From assembly GCF_000519325.1 (NCBI RefSeq), contig NZ_KI912613.1, positions 4,996,171 through 5,060,170 of the forward strand: DNA of 64,000 bases, given 5' to 3'. Of this stretch, positions 7,810 to 16,378 are shown one piece after another. Origin of the DNA: Patulibacter minatonensis DSM 18081 (GTDB lineage Bacteria > Actinomycetota > Thermoleophilia > Solirubrobacterales > Solirubrobacteraceae). The position numbers and the translations under genes were made by a program. The notes under the pieces are model-generated. The model saw only the letters and a program-made list of their open reading frames with translations, had not been told where the DNA came from and did not search any database. How positions within the stretch are numbered: position 1 is the first letter of the stretch; each line of letters opens with the position of its first letter.

Positions 7810-8154
7810 TCAGCCGACGACCGCAACCGGCCCGTGGTCGTCGCAGTGGTCCCCGTGCGGGTGGTGCAGGACGCCGTCGACGAGGTAGTCGACGTGGTCG
7901 CCGTGCGGGACCTCCGGGTGCCCGCAGTCCGGGCCGTGGACGTGCGCGTCGTCGTGGCCGGCGGCGGGGGTCGTGTGGCCGTCGGGGTGCTCGGCGTCGA
8001 CGACGAAGACGTGCTCGTCGACGTGGTCGCCGTGCTGGTGGTGCAGGTGCCCGTCGTGGAGGTGGTCGACGTGCCCGTCGTGCTCGACGGCGACGTGGCC
8101 GCAGCCGGGGCCGTGCTGGTGGTCGTGGTCTTCGTGGATCACGTGATCGCTCAT
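7810..8154 (-). CDS. Histidine-rich metal-binding protein (zinc island)
   Basis: 114 aa of which 29 are His, with many Asp and two HGPxCGH motifs (residues about 14-20 and 74-80). DGH, GDH and LHH repeats run through the chain. There is no signal peptide or membrane segment, so it is a cytosolic metal store or chaperone by composition. Similar short His-rich proteins occur beside zinc genes in other actinobacteria. Next upstream are a Fur-family regulator and ZnuA, which points to zinc. A TACGGT -10 box ends 6 nt before the ATG (8161-8166), so the mRNA is probably leaderless. The metal is inferred, not shown. Confidence 0.75.
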   Translation of the reverse strand: MSDHVIHEDHDHQHGPGCGHVAVEHDGHVDHLHDGHLHHQHGDHVDEHVFVVDAEHPDGHTTPAAGHDDAHVHGPDCGHPEVPHGDHVDYLVDGVLHHPHGDHCDDHGPVAVVG

Positions 8155-8242
8155 GCGGCGACCGTACGACCGGGTCGGCGCGCCGCCCAGCGGATGAGCG
8201 TGATTCGCGTTCTCACGCCCGCGGGCCGCCCGCCCCGGTCGC

Positions 8243-8698
8243 TCAGGCCTCGCGCCGGACGCCGCGGAGCACGACCTCGTGGGAGCGCAGCTCGATCCCG
8301 AGCCGGTCGGCGACCCGCTCGATCGAGCGCTCGAGGTCGTCGTCGGTGAACGGCCGGACCTCGCCCGTCCGCTCGTCGACGACGTGGTGGTGATGGTGCT
8401 CGGGGTCGGCGATCTCGAACCGCGCGACGCCGTCGCGCCCGTCGAGCCGGCGGAGCAGCCCGAGGTCGGAGAGCTCCATGAGGACGCGGTAGACCGAGGC
8501 GGTCGATCCGCCGCCGCCGGGGCGCAGCAGCGACGTGATCTCGGCGGCGCTCAGCAGGCACTGGCCCTCGCGCGCCAGGGTCTCGACGACGGCGGTCCGC
8601 GCCGCGCCGGCGCGCAGCCCGGCGGCGGTCATCCGCCGGGTCGCGAGCTCGAGCCAGCGGTCGCGGACCGCGCCGTCAGCGGGGGAACGTGCAGCCAT
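8243..8698 (-). CDS. Fur-family metalloregulator (Zur-like) lacking the CxxC site
   Basis: 151 aa with the Fur fold: a winged helix (LRAGAARTAVVETL ... SAAEITSLL ... STASVYRVLMELSDLGLLRRLD, residues 29-86) and the DPEHHHHHV metal-binding strand (99-106). Fur, Zur and PerR normally continue with C-x2-C binding structural zinc; here that stretch reads VVDERTGEV, with no cysteine, and the C terminus also lacks Cys (the only Cys is Cys47). The gene overlaps the 3' end of znuA by 23 bp and is therefore expressed with it. Context, and the Zur-type box at 9803, make a zinc role most likely. Fur family membership is sure; metal identity is inferred. Confidence 0.85.
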   Translation of the reverse strand: MAARSPADGAVRDRWLELATRRMTAAGLRAGAARTAVVETLAREGQCLLSAAEITSLLRPGGGGSTASVYRVLMELSDLGLLRRLDGRDGVARFEIADPEHHHHHVVDERTGEVRPFTDDDLERSIERVADRLGIELRSHEVVLRGVRREA

Positions 8699-9731
8699 CG
8701 GCCTTGCCCGTGAAGCCGCGGACGACGGCGTCGGCGTTGTGCTGCTCCATGCCGATGTACGTCGCGCCGTCGCTGCCCTGCTCGCCGAGCGTGTCGCCGT
8801 AGAGCGTGAGGTCCGACGACGCCCCGGTCTCCTTCCCGATCGCGTCGGCGAGCTTCGGGTTGACGGACGACTCGGGGAAGATCGCCTTGACCTTCTCGCG
8901 CTCGATCAGCTTCGTGAGCGCTGCGACCTGGCCGGCGGACGGCTGCGCCCGGGTGGTCTGCGAGGGGATCGCGGCCCCGACCACGGTGATGCCGTAGCGG
9001 TGTGCGAAGTACCCGAACGCGTCGTGGCTCGTGACGAGCTTGCGCTCGGCCTCCGGGACCGCCGCGACGCACTCGCGGATCCGGGCGTCGAGGGCACGGA
9101 CCTTCGCGAGGTAGGCGGCGGCGCTGCGGCGCACGGCGTCGGCGGCGGACGGGTCCGCCTGCACGAGCGCGTCGCGGACGATGCCGACGGCCGCCTCGAC
9201 GTTCGTGGGGTCGTGCCACCAGTGCGGGTCGGTGTCGCCCTCGTGGTCGTGGCCCGCCTCGGCGTGCTCGTCCTGCGCGTGCTCGTCGCCGTGCTCCTCC
9301 TCCGCGTGCTCGTCGCCCGCGAGCTTCGTCGGGACGCCGTCGCCGACGGTCACCACCGGGGCGTCGCCGCCGGACTGCTTCGCGACGTCGGAGATCCAGC
9401 CGTCGAGCCCGAGTCCCGAGGCGAAGACGACCTTCGCCCCCGCGGTCTCCGTGACGTCGACGGGGCGCGGCTCGTACTCGTGCGGGTCGGTGTTCGGCTG
9501 GAGCACCTGGTGGACGTCCACCGCGTCGCCCCCGACCTCGCGGACGATGTCGCCGAGCTGCGACGTGGTCGCGACGACCGTCATCCGGCCGCCGGATCCG
9601 GAGGACGTGCCCGAGTCGGATCCGCAGGCGACGAGGCCGACGGATGCGGCGGCCACCGCTGCGGCGGCGACGAGCCGGCGGCGGAGCGTCCCGGCGGGGC
9701 GGGTGGTCGGACGGGGTGCTGCGACGTGCAT
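8676..9731 (-). CDS. znuA: ZnuA-type zinc ABC transporter substrate-binding lipoprotein
   Basis: 351 aa. A basic N terminus and hydrophobic stretch end in the lipobox LVAC (Cys36), so the protein is lipid-anchored outside the membrane. It is a cluster A-I metal receptor: ligand His84 in NTDPHEYEP, a His/Asp/Glu-rich flexible loop (about 142-163), DPHWWHDP (169-175), His236 in TSHDAFGYFAHRYG, and a late acidic ligand near YGDTL. The His-rich loop is typical of zinc rather than manganese receptors. An AGGAA ribosome site precedes the ATG. A Zur-like palindrome lies 72 bp upstream. No znuB or znuC gene is adjacent, which is unusual: the permease and ATPase must be elsewhere. Confidence 0.92.
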   Translation of the reverse strand: MHVAAPRPTTRPAGTLRRRLVAAAAVAAASVGLVACGSDSGTSSGSGGRMTVVATTSQLGDIVREVGGDAVDVHQVLQPNTDPHEYEPRPVDVTETAGAKVVFASGLGLDGWISDVAKQSGGDAPVVTVGDGVPTKLAGDEHAEEEHGDEHAQDEHAEAGHDHEGDTDPHWWHDPTNVEAAVGIVRDALVQADPSAADAVRRSAAAYLAKVRALDARIRECVAAVPEAERKLVTSHDAFGYFAHRYGITVVGAAIPSQTTRAQPSAGQVAALTKLIEREKVKAIFPESSVNPKLADAIGKETGASSDLTLYGDTLGEQGSDGATYIGMEQHNADAVVRGFTGKADGCTFPR

Positions 9732-9801
9732 GCGGTTCCTGACGGGAGCGGCGGGGTGCGCGTCGACCCGGTCGTCCCGGCCCGACGACCGAGGACCTTA
9801 C

Positions 9802-9818
9802 ATGAGACTGACTCTCAT
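9802..9818. promoter_or_regulatory. Zur/Fur-type operator upstream of znuA
   Basis: On the gene's strand the core reads TGAGAGTCAGTCTCA, a 7-1-7 pattern with dyad symmetry broken only at one base pair; the outer arms ATGAGA and TCTCAT are perfect. Location 72-88 bp upstream of the znuA ATG, and a Fur-family gene in the same operon, support autoregulation by zinc. Confidence 0.75.
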
Positions 9819-9937
9819 CACCTTCAAGCGGTGAACATGACGGCGCGGCGTCCGTCGCCGGCCGCCGGTCCGGGTCCACGTCGAGGGCCGGTGCTCCGCG
9901 TGCCACCGCGCGACCGCGGCCACCCGCCGGCGACCGC

Positions 9938-10324
9938 TCAGCCGGCGTCGAGGCGCCCGATGACGTCGCCGACGACGACCAGGGCCTCCGCCAGGGCCCG
10001 CCGCGCCGCGAACAGGTCCGCATCACCGGACGGGCCGAGGGGCGCGCCGGCCGCGGCCCGCTCGATGCGGTGCCGCAGCACGACGAGATGGAGCCCCAGG
10101 GCGTCGAGCTCGACGGAGGCGTCGATCCGCGGATCGGCCTCGATGCGGACGGTCAGGTCGAGGACCCGAGCGAGCACCGACTCCGCCTCCTCCGCGATCC
10201 CGCGCAGCGGGCGGGCGTGCGGACGCCCCCCGGTGGGACGACGGGCGCCGGCGCCGGCCCCGCCCCGCCCAGACCGCGGGCGGCCGCCCGTGGAACGTGC
10301 TCGTGACCCGTGGTCCAACCGCAT
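9938..10324 (-). CDS. Small helical protein of unknown family, 128 aa
   Basis: ATG at 10324 follows a GGGAGG ribosome site. The first 40 residues are Arg/Gly-rich and probably disordered. The last 85 are a helical domain beginning EEAESVLARVLDLTVRIEAD and ending RALAEALVVVGDVIGRLDAG. The domain resembles that of the protein at 14877-15206 (EEA.SV..RV, a central L-V-x-L-x-x-R-I-E-R, and a D.L..AR stretch at equal spacing). No known family is recognised. It stands alone upstream of znuA. The paired occurrence in this window suggests a lineage-specific family. Confidence 0.6.
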   Translation of the reverse strand: MRLDHGSRARSTGGRPRSGRGGAGAGARRPTGGRPHARPLRGIAEEAESVLARVLDLTVRIEADPRIDASVELDALGLHLVVLRHRIERAAAGAPLGPSGDADLFAARRALAEALVVVGDVIGRLDAG

Positions 10325-10570
10325 ACCGACCTCCCTGCCCGCACCCGAAGGTGGATGTGTGCGACACGTGGACGTCGCCTGCACCGAATGTACGCCGTCC
10401 CGGAGCCCGTGGGCGTGTCCAGTCCGGCCATGATCCGCGCCGCCGGTTCCGCCCGATGTGGAAGCCGTGCGGCGGTCGTCCGGCCGACGCCCGGGGGCGA
10501 CCACCGCCGTCGCGGGTCGACGACGTCGAGACGCCGGCGCCCCGGTGCCGCGACCGGACCGGGGCCGACC

Positions 10571-11734
10571 TCAGCCGGACGTGCGGGACCGGGCCAGCGC
10601 CTCGGTCAGGCGCTCGACCCCGACGACGCCGATGGCGCGCCCCAGCGCGTCGCAGCAGACGACCGGGAGGAGGCGCTCGGACGCGGGACGCCCCGCCGCG
10701 CGGAGCGCGACGTCGGCGACGTCCTCCCCCGGCATGACGCACATCGGTCGCGGGCCGCCAGGCACGAGCTCCCCGTCGACCTCGAGGCCGACGGGCGCAC
10801 CGTGGTCGTCGACGAGGACGACGTGCGACCGCTCGCCCGTGAGCGACCGCCGGCCGTTCGCGGTCCGCATCACCGCGCGCATCTCGGCGTCGTCGACCTC
10901 GCGCATCGGGGTCTCCCGGACCAGGCGCCCGACGGGCAGCGCCACGTGCTCGTGGTCGCCCAGGTGCCGGACGAGGTCCGCGACCTCCGGGGCGAGGTCC
11001 CCGGCCTCGGGACCGGGCCGGCCGAGCAGGTACCCCTGTCCGAGCGCGACCTCGAGCTCCGCGACGACCTCGAGCTCGCCGCGGCGCTCGATGCCCTCGG
11101 CGACGAGCCAGCCGTCGAGCTCGTCGGTCAGCGCGCCGATCGCCGCGACCGCCGCCCTGCGGTGGGGCTCGTGGTCGAGGTCGGTGACGAGCGCCCGGTC
11201 GAGCTTGACGAACGCGGGCCGGAGCGCGAGCACGTGGCCGAGGCTGGCGTAGCCCGCCCCGACGTCGTCGACGCCGAGCAGCGCCCCCGCCGACGCGGTC
11301 GACGCGAACGCGGTGCGCAACGCGTCGTAGTCCAGGACGCGCTCGTGCTCGGTGATCTCCACCACGAGGCCGCGGAGGTCGCCGCCCGCCGCGAGGACCT
11401 CCGACGTCGCGGTCTCGAGCATCACCCCGGCGCTGACGTTCACGCTCAGGAACGTGTTGGCCGGGAGCTGCGGCCGGACGCGCAGCGCCTTGGCGAGGAT
11501 CGCGCGCTCGAGGTCGCCGAGCCGGTGCTCCCGCTCGGCGGCGGCCAGCCAGGGCAGCGGGTACGGCGGGTAGCCGTCGAGGTCGAAGCGCGCGAGCACC
11601 TCGTAGCCCGCGACGACCCCGCGCCGCAGGTCGGCGATCGGCTGGAACGCCAGCCGCACCGGGCCGTCCGGGCAGCCGACGAGGTCGAGCGCACGGGACC
11701 AGTCGAGCCCTGGGTCGGCCGTCGTCTCGATCAC
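10571..11734 (-). CDS. EAL-domain cyclic-di-GMP phosphodiesterase with C-terminal CBS-like region
   Basis: 387 aa from a GTG at 11734 with a GGAGG ribosome site. Residues 25-245 form an EAL domain that hydrolyses c-di-GMP. The signature reads EVL at 45-47, and the catalytic set appears intact: Glu45, Asn99 in SVNVSA, Glu126 in EITEHE, Asp156-Asp157 in DDVGAG, Lys177, Glu213 in AEGIE and Gln233 in GQGYLLGRP. Residues about 260-385 look like a degenerate CBS pair (VVLVDDHGAPVGLEVDGE ... LLPVVCCDALGRAIGVVGVERL), which could sense a nucleotide. No membrane segment or GGDEF domain is present. It is divergent from the DUF1059 gene. Confidence 0.88.
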   Translation of the reverse strand: MIETTADPGLDWSRALDLVGCPDGPVRLAFQPIADLRRGVVAGYEVLARFDLDGYPPYPLPWLAAAEREHRLGDLERAILAKALRVRPQLPANTFLSVNVSAGVMLETATSEVLAAGGDLRGLVVEITEHERVLDYDALRTAFASTASAGALLGVDDVGAGYASLGHVLALRPAFVKLDRALVTDLDHEPHRRAAVAAIGALTDELDGWLVAEGIERRGELEVVAELEVALGQGYLLGRPGPEAGDLAPEVADLVRHLGDHEHVALPVGRLVRETPMREVDDAEMRAVMRTANGRRSLTGERSHVVLVDDHGAPVGLEVDGELVPGGPRPMCVMPGEDVADVALRAAGRPASERLLPVVCCDALGRAIGVVGVERLTEALARSRTSG

Positions 11735-11847
11735 CGTCGTCCTCCCCGCATCGTCGTCCCCCGTCCGTCCATCACTCCTGCACGTACCCGCCGGAGGTCT
11801 GGTAGACCACGGTCGTCCGAGCCGTCAACGCAGGGAGTCGAGTCGAG

Positions 11848-12018
11848 ATGAAGCAGTTCGCATGTGGCAGCGTGGTGCCCGGGTGCACCGCGACGTTCGA
11901 GGGACCGACCGAGGACGCGATCCTCGCCCAGGTCGCCGAGCACGCGAAGGCCGACCACGGGATGGAGTCCGTCCCCAACGAGGTCGTCGAGCAGGTGCGG
12001 CAGAACATTACGGGCTGA
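11848..12018 (+). CDS. DUF1059 small protein, 56 aa
   Basis: The chain starts MKQFACGSVVPGCTATFEG and continues TEDAILAQVAEHAKADHGME, the layout of DUF1059 proteins: two Cys near the N terminus followed by an amphipathic helix with His residues. Members are small cytosolic proteins of unknown function. The gene is divergent from the EAL protein. The spacing of Cys6, Cys13, His32 and His37 would suit metal binding, which is inference. Confidence 0.8.
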   Translation: MKQFACGSVVPGCTATFEGPTEDAILAQVAEHAKADHGMESVPNEVVEQVRQNITG

Positions 12019-12343
12019 GCGTCCGGCCGCCGTCCCCGCGCACCGCCGCGCCGCCTCGAGGGCGGTCGGACGGCGGGTGCGTGGGGTCGCGTTCACGGTC
12101 GTTGCTCCTGCGGTGGCGGCCCGGGCATCGGGTCGGCGGGGAGCAGCTTCCCTCCACCCCGCCCGCCGTGTCAACGCCACTGGACGGTGCGGCCGGGCGG
12201 GACCGACGATCCGTCCGCCGCACCCCGCCGTCGCTCACGGACCGCGGCGGTCCGGACGACACCCGGCGGGTCCCACCCCCCGCGCCGGGGGCGCGAGACG
12301 CCCGGAGCTTGCGGCGTACGGGCCGATGATGGAGGCTCTGGAC
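12019..12343. other. Intergenic region upstream of plsB
   Basis: No gene is supported in these 325 bases. It holds the plsB leader and the GGAGG site at 12331-12335. A short perfect dyad, GGACCGC-G-GCGGTCC at 12239-12253, is the only structure I see. Confidence 0.6.
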
Positions 12344-14812
12344 ATGCATGGGGCCCCCGGCGGACGAGCAGGCATCACGACGACGACACCGACGCCCTGG
12401 CCGCCCGAGGGAGGCAAGCCCGTCTACCTCGCGCCCAGTGCCAACGCGGTCGAGCGCGACGTGCTGCTCGGCGCCGTCCGGGCGCTCGCGGTGGGCGACG
12501 GCGATCCGCAGCTCGTGTTCTCCGGCGCGGACGCGATCGCGGCCGCCGACGACCCCGGGCGGCCGATCGTGCCGGTCCGCGTCCACTGGTCGCCGGCGGG
12601 TGGGGACGGCGGCCCCGCGCGCCTCGCCGGTCTGCGGGAGATCACCCGGGTCGCCGCCCCCGAGGCCCTCCGGCTCCCGCGCCAGCGTCGCGTCCTCTCG
12701 AGCGACCCCTCCCGTTGCCGCGTCCTCGTCGGCGCGCCGGCCACGCTCACCGAGCTCGAGGCCCGCTGGCGCGAGCGCACCGGGACCCCCGGGAAGACCA
12801 CGTCGGACTCGTCCGGACCCGCGTCCTCGTCGACCGGCGACCTGCCGTCGTTCATCGAGCGGGCGGCCGGGATCGTCCTCGAGCGCGCGAAGCGCTCCGT
12901 CACCGGCGACCGCTACCGCGCCCCACGGGGAGCCGTCGACGAGATCATCGGCGACCACCGGTTCCAGGAGGCCGCGGACGCACTCGCCGTCCGCCTCGGC
13001 CGCGATCCCGTCGGCGTCATCGCCGACGCGCGCGCCTACCTCGAGGAGTTCGGGACGGAGCAGCACAGCGCCGCGCGCGACGTCTGGGCCCGCTGGTCGC
13101 GGTTCCTGCACCGCGCCTACGACGTGAAGGTCGACCCGGAGCAGGTGGCGAGGATCCGGGAGCTCGCCGCGGAGCGCCCGCTCGTCTTCCTCCCGTCGCA
13201 CCGCTCGAACCTCGACGGGTTCGTGATGGCGGCCCTGATGTACGACCAGGGGCTGCCGCCGAACAACACGCTGGGCGGCATCAACATGTCGTTCTGGCCG
13301 CTCGGCCCGATGGGTCGGCGCAACGGCGTGATCTTCATCCGCCGCACGTTCCGCGACAACGAGGTCTACCGCTTCGCGCTCCGGCAGTACCTCGGGTTCC
13401 TCGTGCAGAAGCGGTTCAACCTCGAGTGGTACATCGAGGGCGGACGCTCCCGCACCGGCAAGCTCCTGCCCCCGCGGCTCGGCCTCTTCAACTACCTCGC
13501 CGACGCCGTCGAGGACCTCGGCACCGACGACCTCCGCGTGATCCCCGTGTCGATCGTCTACGACGAGCTGCGCGAGGTGCACGAGATGACGAGCGAGTCC
13601 CGCGGCGCGGTGAAGCCCGCCGAGGGCGCCAAGTGGCTGTTCGACTTCGCCCGCTCGCAGAAGGGCGACTACGGCTCGATCCACGTGAACTTCGGCGAGC
13701 CGCTCGACCTCGCCGCGTCACTGCGCCGCCACGGCGGTCTCGGCAAGGACGTCGAGCCGGCCGCCAAGCGCCTCGCCCGCAGCAAGTCGTCGTTCGAGGT
13801 GATGACCCGGATCAACCGCGCCACCGCCGTCACCGACACCTGCCTCGTCACGCTCGCGCTGCTGGCCGGCGAGGACCGCGCCCTGACGATCGGCGAGGTC
13901 TCCGACGCGCTCGAGCCGCTGATCACCTACGTGCACCAGCGGGGTATCCCCGGCGCCGAGAGCACCGACGGCCTGGCGGTGACCTCGCGGGTCGAGCGCA
14001 CCCTGAAGACGCTGCAGGAGCACGGCGTCGTCGAGTGCTTCGCCGGCGGGCGCGAGACCGTGTTCCGCATCGGCCCCGACCAGGAGCTCGTGGCCGCCTT
14101 CTACCGCAACGCCGGCATCCACTGGTTCATCAACCGCGCGATCGTCGAGCTCGCCCTGCTCCACGCGGCCGAGGCCGAGCCCGGCGAGGGCGACGATCCG
14201 TTCGACGTCGCGGTCGAGGACGCGTTCCGGCTCCGCGACCTCCTGAAGTTCGAGTTCTTCTTCCCGGAGAAGGAGGAGTTCCTCGACGAGCTGCGGGAGG
14301 AGGTCGCGCTGATCGACCCGCGCTGGCGCGACCGCGAGAGCCGCGCCGAGCTCGTGCCCGAGCTCGGGGAGCGGTTCCGCGACTCGGGCGCGGTGGTCGC
14401 TCACCGCGTGCTGCGGTCGTTCGTCGAGGCGTACGCGATCGTCGCGGACCACCTGGCCGCGTCGGGCGCGAAGTCCGTCGAGGTCGAGGACACGATCGAG
14501 CGGTGCCTCCTGCTCGGTCGGCAGTACCGGATGCAGCGCTACGTCACGAGCGAGGAGGCCCTGTCGTCCCACCTCTTCCGCTCCGCCCTGCAGCTCGCGA
14601 AGAACCGCGGGCTCGTGGACGCCCCCGGCGATCCGGACCTCGCCGCCCGGCGCACCGCGTTCGCGGACGAGCTCGCGGACGTCCTCCGCCGCCTGCGCGC
14701 CGTCGGCCGCCTGGACCGTCAGCGCTCCCGGCCGACGGGCTTCGCCGACCCGGAGACCGACCGTCCGGGGTCGGCGGACGACCCGGCCGGCGGCGTCGCG
14801 ACGGTGGCCTGA
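12344..14812 (+). CDS. plsB: Glycerol-3-phosphate 1-O-acyltransferase PlsB
   Basis: 822 aa, close to the roughly 800 of the family. PlsB acylates sn-glycerol-3-phosphate with acyl-CoA/ACP, the first step of phospholipid and triacylglycerol synthesis, at the membrane. The acyltransferase core is clear: HRSNLDG with His286 and Asp291 (HX4D), GGINMSFWPLGPMGRRNGVIFIRR (block II), EGGRSRTGKLLPPRLG (block III, 3-phosphate binding) and VIPVSIVYDEL (block IV). Start: three ATGs cluster at 12326, 12329 and 12344; the last has GGAGG 8 nt before it and is chosen. It fits functionally with gpsA, which makes its substrate, 10 kb downstream. Confidence 0.95.
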   Translation: MHGAPGGRAGITTTTPTPWPPEGGKPVYLAPSANAVERDVLLGAVRALAVGDGDPQLVFSGADAIAAADDPGRPIVPVRVHWSPAGGDGGPARLAGLREITRVAAPEALRLPRQRRVLSSDPSRCRVLVGAPATLTELEARWRERTGTPGKTTSDSSGPASSSTGDLPSFIERAAGIVLERAKRSVTGDRYRAPRGAVDEIIGDHRFQEAADALAVRLGRDPVGVIADARAYLEEFGTEQHSAARDVWARWSRFLHRAYDVKVDPEQVARIRELAAERPLVFLPSHRSNLDGFVMAALMYDQGLPPNNTLGGINMSFWPLGPMGRRNGVIFIRRTFRDNEVYRFALRQYLGFLVQKRFNLEWYIEGGRSRTGKLLPPRLGLFNYLADAVEDLGTDDLRVIPVSIVYDELREVHEMTSESRGAVKPAEGAKWLFDFARSQKGDYGSIHVNFGEPLDLAASLRRHGGLGKDVEPAAKRLARSKSSFEVMTRINRATAVTDTCLVTLALLAGEDRALTIGEVSDALEPLITYVHQRGIPGAESTDGLAVTSRVERTLKTLQEHGVVECFAGGRETVFRIGPDQELVAAFYRNAGIHWFINRAIVELALLHAAEAEPGEGDDPFDVAVEDAFRLRDLLKFEFFFPEKEEFLDELREEVALIDPRWRDRESRAELVPELGERFRDSGAVVAHRVLRSFVEAYAIVADHLAASGAKSVEVEDTIERCLLLGRQYRMQRYVTSEEALSSHLFRSALQLAKNRGLVDAPGDPDLAARRTAFADELADVLRRLRAVGRLDRQRSRPTGFADPETDRPGSADDPAGGVATVA

Positions 14813-14814
14813 CG

Positions 14815-14829
14815 GGCGACCTCGTCGCC
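14815..14829 (+). terminator. Hairpin directly after plsB
   Basis: GGCGAC-CTC-GTCGCC forms a 6-bp stem with a 3-nt loop starting 2 nt after the plsB stop. No U-tract follows. A weak candidate terminator between convergent genes. Confidence 0.4.
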
Positions 14830-14876
14830 GGTCCCGGGGCCGTTCGACCTCCGGGCCGGCGTCGGCCCGGGCGCGG

Positions 14877-15206
14877 TCAGACCGTCGCGAAGTACTCGAC
14901 GAGCTCGGACACGGTCTCGACCGACGCGCCGATGTCGCGCCGCGCGCCGAGGAGCGCGTCGATCCCGCCGTCGCCGTGACGCTCGGGCCGGGAGCGCTCG
15001 ATCCGCCACTGGAGGTCCACCAGCGTCGTCGTGATCGCGTCGATGTCCTCGATCGCGATGGTCTCGCCGAGGTGCGTCGCGTCGAGGACACCCTCGACGC
15101 GCAGGCGGACTGAACGGGCTTCCTCGCGGAGCGCCGACGGCTGGGTCCCCCGTCGCGCAACCCGTGCCTGGCACCCCGCGGCGCGCCTCGCCGTGCGTGC
15201 GCTCAT
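14877..15206 (-). CDS. Small helical protein, paralogue-like to the one at 9938
   Basis: 109 aa from ATG at 15206, chosen for the GTGGGGG stretch 10 nt upstream; another in-frame ATG lies at 15236. After a basic N terminus of about 25 residues comes a helical domain: LREEARSVRLRVEGVLDATHLG ... DIDAITTTLVDLQWRIERSR ... IDALLGARRDIGASVETVSELVEY. Spacing and key residues (EEA.SV..RV, LV.L..RIER, D.L..AR) match the protein at 9938-10324. Unknown function; convergent with plsB. Confidence 0.6.
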   Translation of the reverse strand: MSARTARRAAGCQARVARRGTQPSALREEARSVRLRVEGVLDATHLGETIAIEDIDAITTTLVDLQWRIERSRPERHGDGGIDALLGARRDIGASVETVSELVEYFATV

Positions 15207-15339
15207 GTCGTGCGTTCCCCCACCGGAAGCGGTCATTGCCCGTTGTTCGGACGACCCTCCCGTTTTGTGACCACGAATGTCGTCCGGGCCCATCGGACGT
15301 CCATCCGGGGGGCGCGGCGCCCGGACGCCGGACCCGGTG

Positions 15340-16257
15340 CTACTCGTGGTCCTCGACGAGCTCGCGCATCCGCCGGTACTCGTCGGCGGTGATCTCCCGG
15401 CCCCGGAGGGTCGAGAGCGCCGGGTCGCCGTCCACGTACGACGCCTCGTTGCGACGCCACACCTGGATGTACTTGTAGAACGGCACGGTCGGGTGGAGGT
15501 GATGGACCAGGTGGTAGTTCTGGTACAGCATCAGCGGGGAGACCCAGCGCTCGCCGCCGATGCGGTTGCGGGTCGTCTTGAGCCGGTCCTCCTTGGGCCG
15601 GTGGTGCAGGCCGTGGTGCGGGAGGTAGTCGAACGCGTAGGCGAGCCAGATGATCGCCAGGCGCGACGGCACGAAGAGGACGACGAGCCAGGCGACGACG
15701 TTGCCCGTCGCGATCAGCGCGACGGGGACCGCGACGCCCAGGGCGAGGAACAGGATGCCCTCGACCTGCTCGGGACGGGGCCGCGAGCGGACGTGCCGGA
15801 GGTAGAAGAGCACGTAGTGGTAGTCGATCGTGACCCACCGGAAGGGCCGCTGCCAGCCGGGCCCACGCATCGTGTAGTGGTCCGGGTCGTCGCCGTCGTC
15901 GTGGTTCGTGAACCGGTGGTGCTGCATGTGGATGAAGCGCCAGACCGGGAACGCGGCGTGGAGGGCGAAGAACGGTGCCGACGCCCGGCCCATCGCGTTG
16001 TTCAGGACCTTGTTGCTCGACGCCGAGCGGTGCGCCGCGTCGTGCGCGACGGTGAACAGGAGGTACCCGGTGACCGCGTTGACGACGACCGTCGCCCACC
16101 ACGGCACGGCGTCGGCCAGGTAGAGCACGGTCGCGCCGATCCAGCCGGCGAGGCCCACGACGAGCAGCGCGAGGGTCGGGACCGCGACGGACGGCACGGG
16201 CTCCGCAGGGTTCGGGATCCGGCGGACGGTGACGGGTGGGGGGACGGTGGCGGACAT
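15340..16257 (-). CDS. Membrane fatty acid desaturase
   Basis: 305 aa from ATG at 16257 (GGAG 12 nt upstream). It belongs to the membrane di-iron desaturase/hydroxylase family, with the three His boxes in order: HDAAHR (about residue 72), HMQHHRFTNHDDGDDPDHY (about 109-127) and YHLVHHLHP (about 253-261). Hydrophobic segments before box 1 and between boxes 2 and 3 give the usual four-helix membrane topology. Such enzymes use O2 and a ferredoxin or cytochrome to desaturate acyl chains or hydroxylate carotenoids; position and substrate cannot be told from sequence. Setting among lipid genes favours an acyl-chain desaturase. Confidence 0.88.
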   Translation of the reverse strand: MSATVPPPVTVRRIPNPAEPVPSVAVPTLALLVVGLAGWIGATVLYLADAVPWWATVVVNAVTGYLLFTVAHDAAHRSASSNKVLNNAMGRASAPFFALHAAFPVWRFIHMQHHRFTNHDDGDDPDHYTMRGPGWQRPFRWVTIDYHYVLFYLRHVRSRPRPEQVEGILFLALGVAVPVALIATGNVVAWLVVLFVPSRLAIIWLAYAFDYLPHHGLHHRPKEDRLKTTRNRIGGERWVSPLMLYQNYHLVHHLHPTVPFYKYIQVWRRNEASYVDGDPALSTLRGREITADEYRRMRELVEDHE

Positions 16258-16378
16258 CGGTGGCGGCTCCTCGACGGACGGTGCGATCCCAACGTACGCC
16301 CCCGGAGCGCCGGTGGCTACGGGCACCCGGCCCAGGGCGGTGTGCGGATCGCACATCCCCCGCGACGGGTCCACCGCC

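Noticed and set aside
12008-13684. 558-codon frame on the - strand opposite plsB
   Set aside because: Antisense shadow of a well-supported acyltransferase gene; the sequence is Ala/Arg/Glu repeats with no motif.
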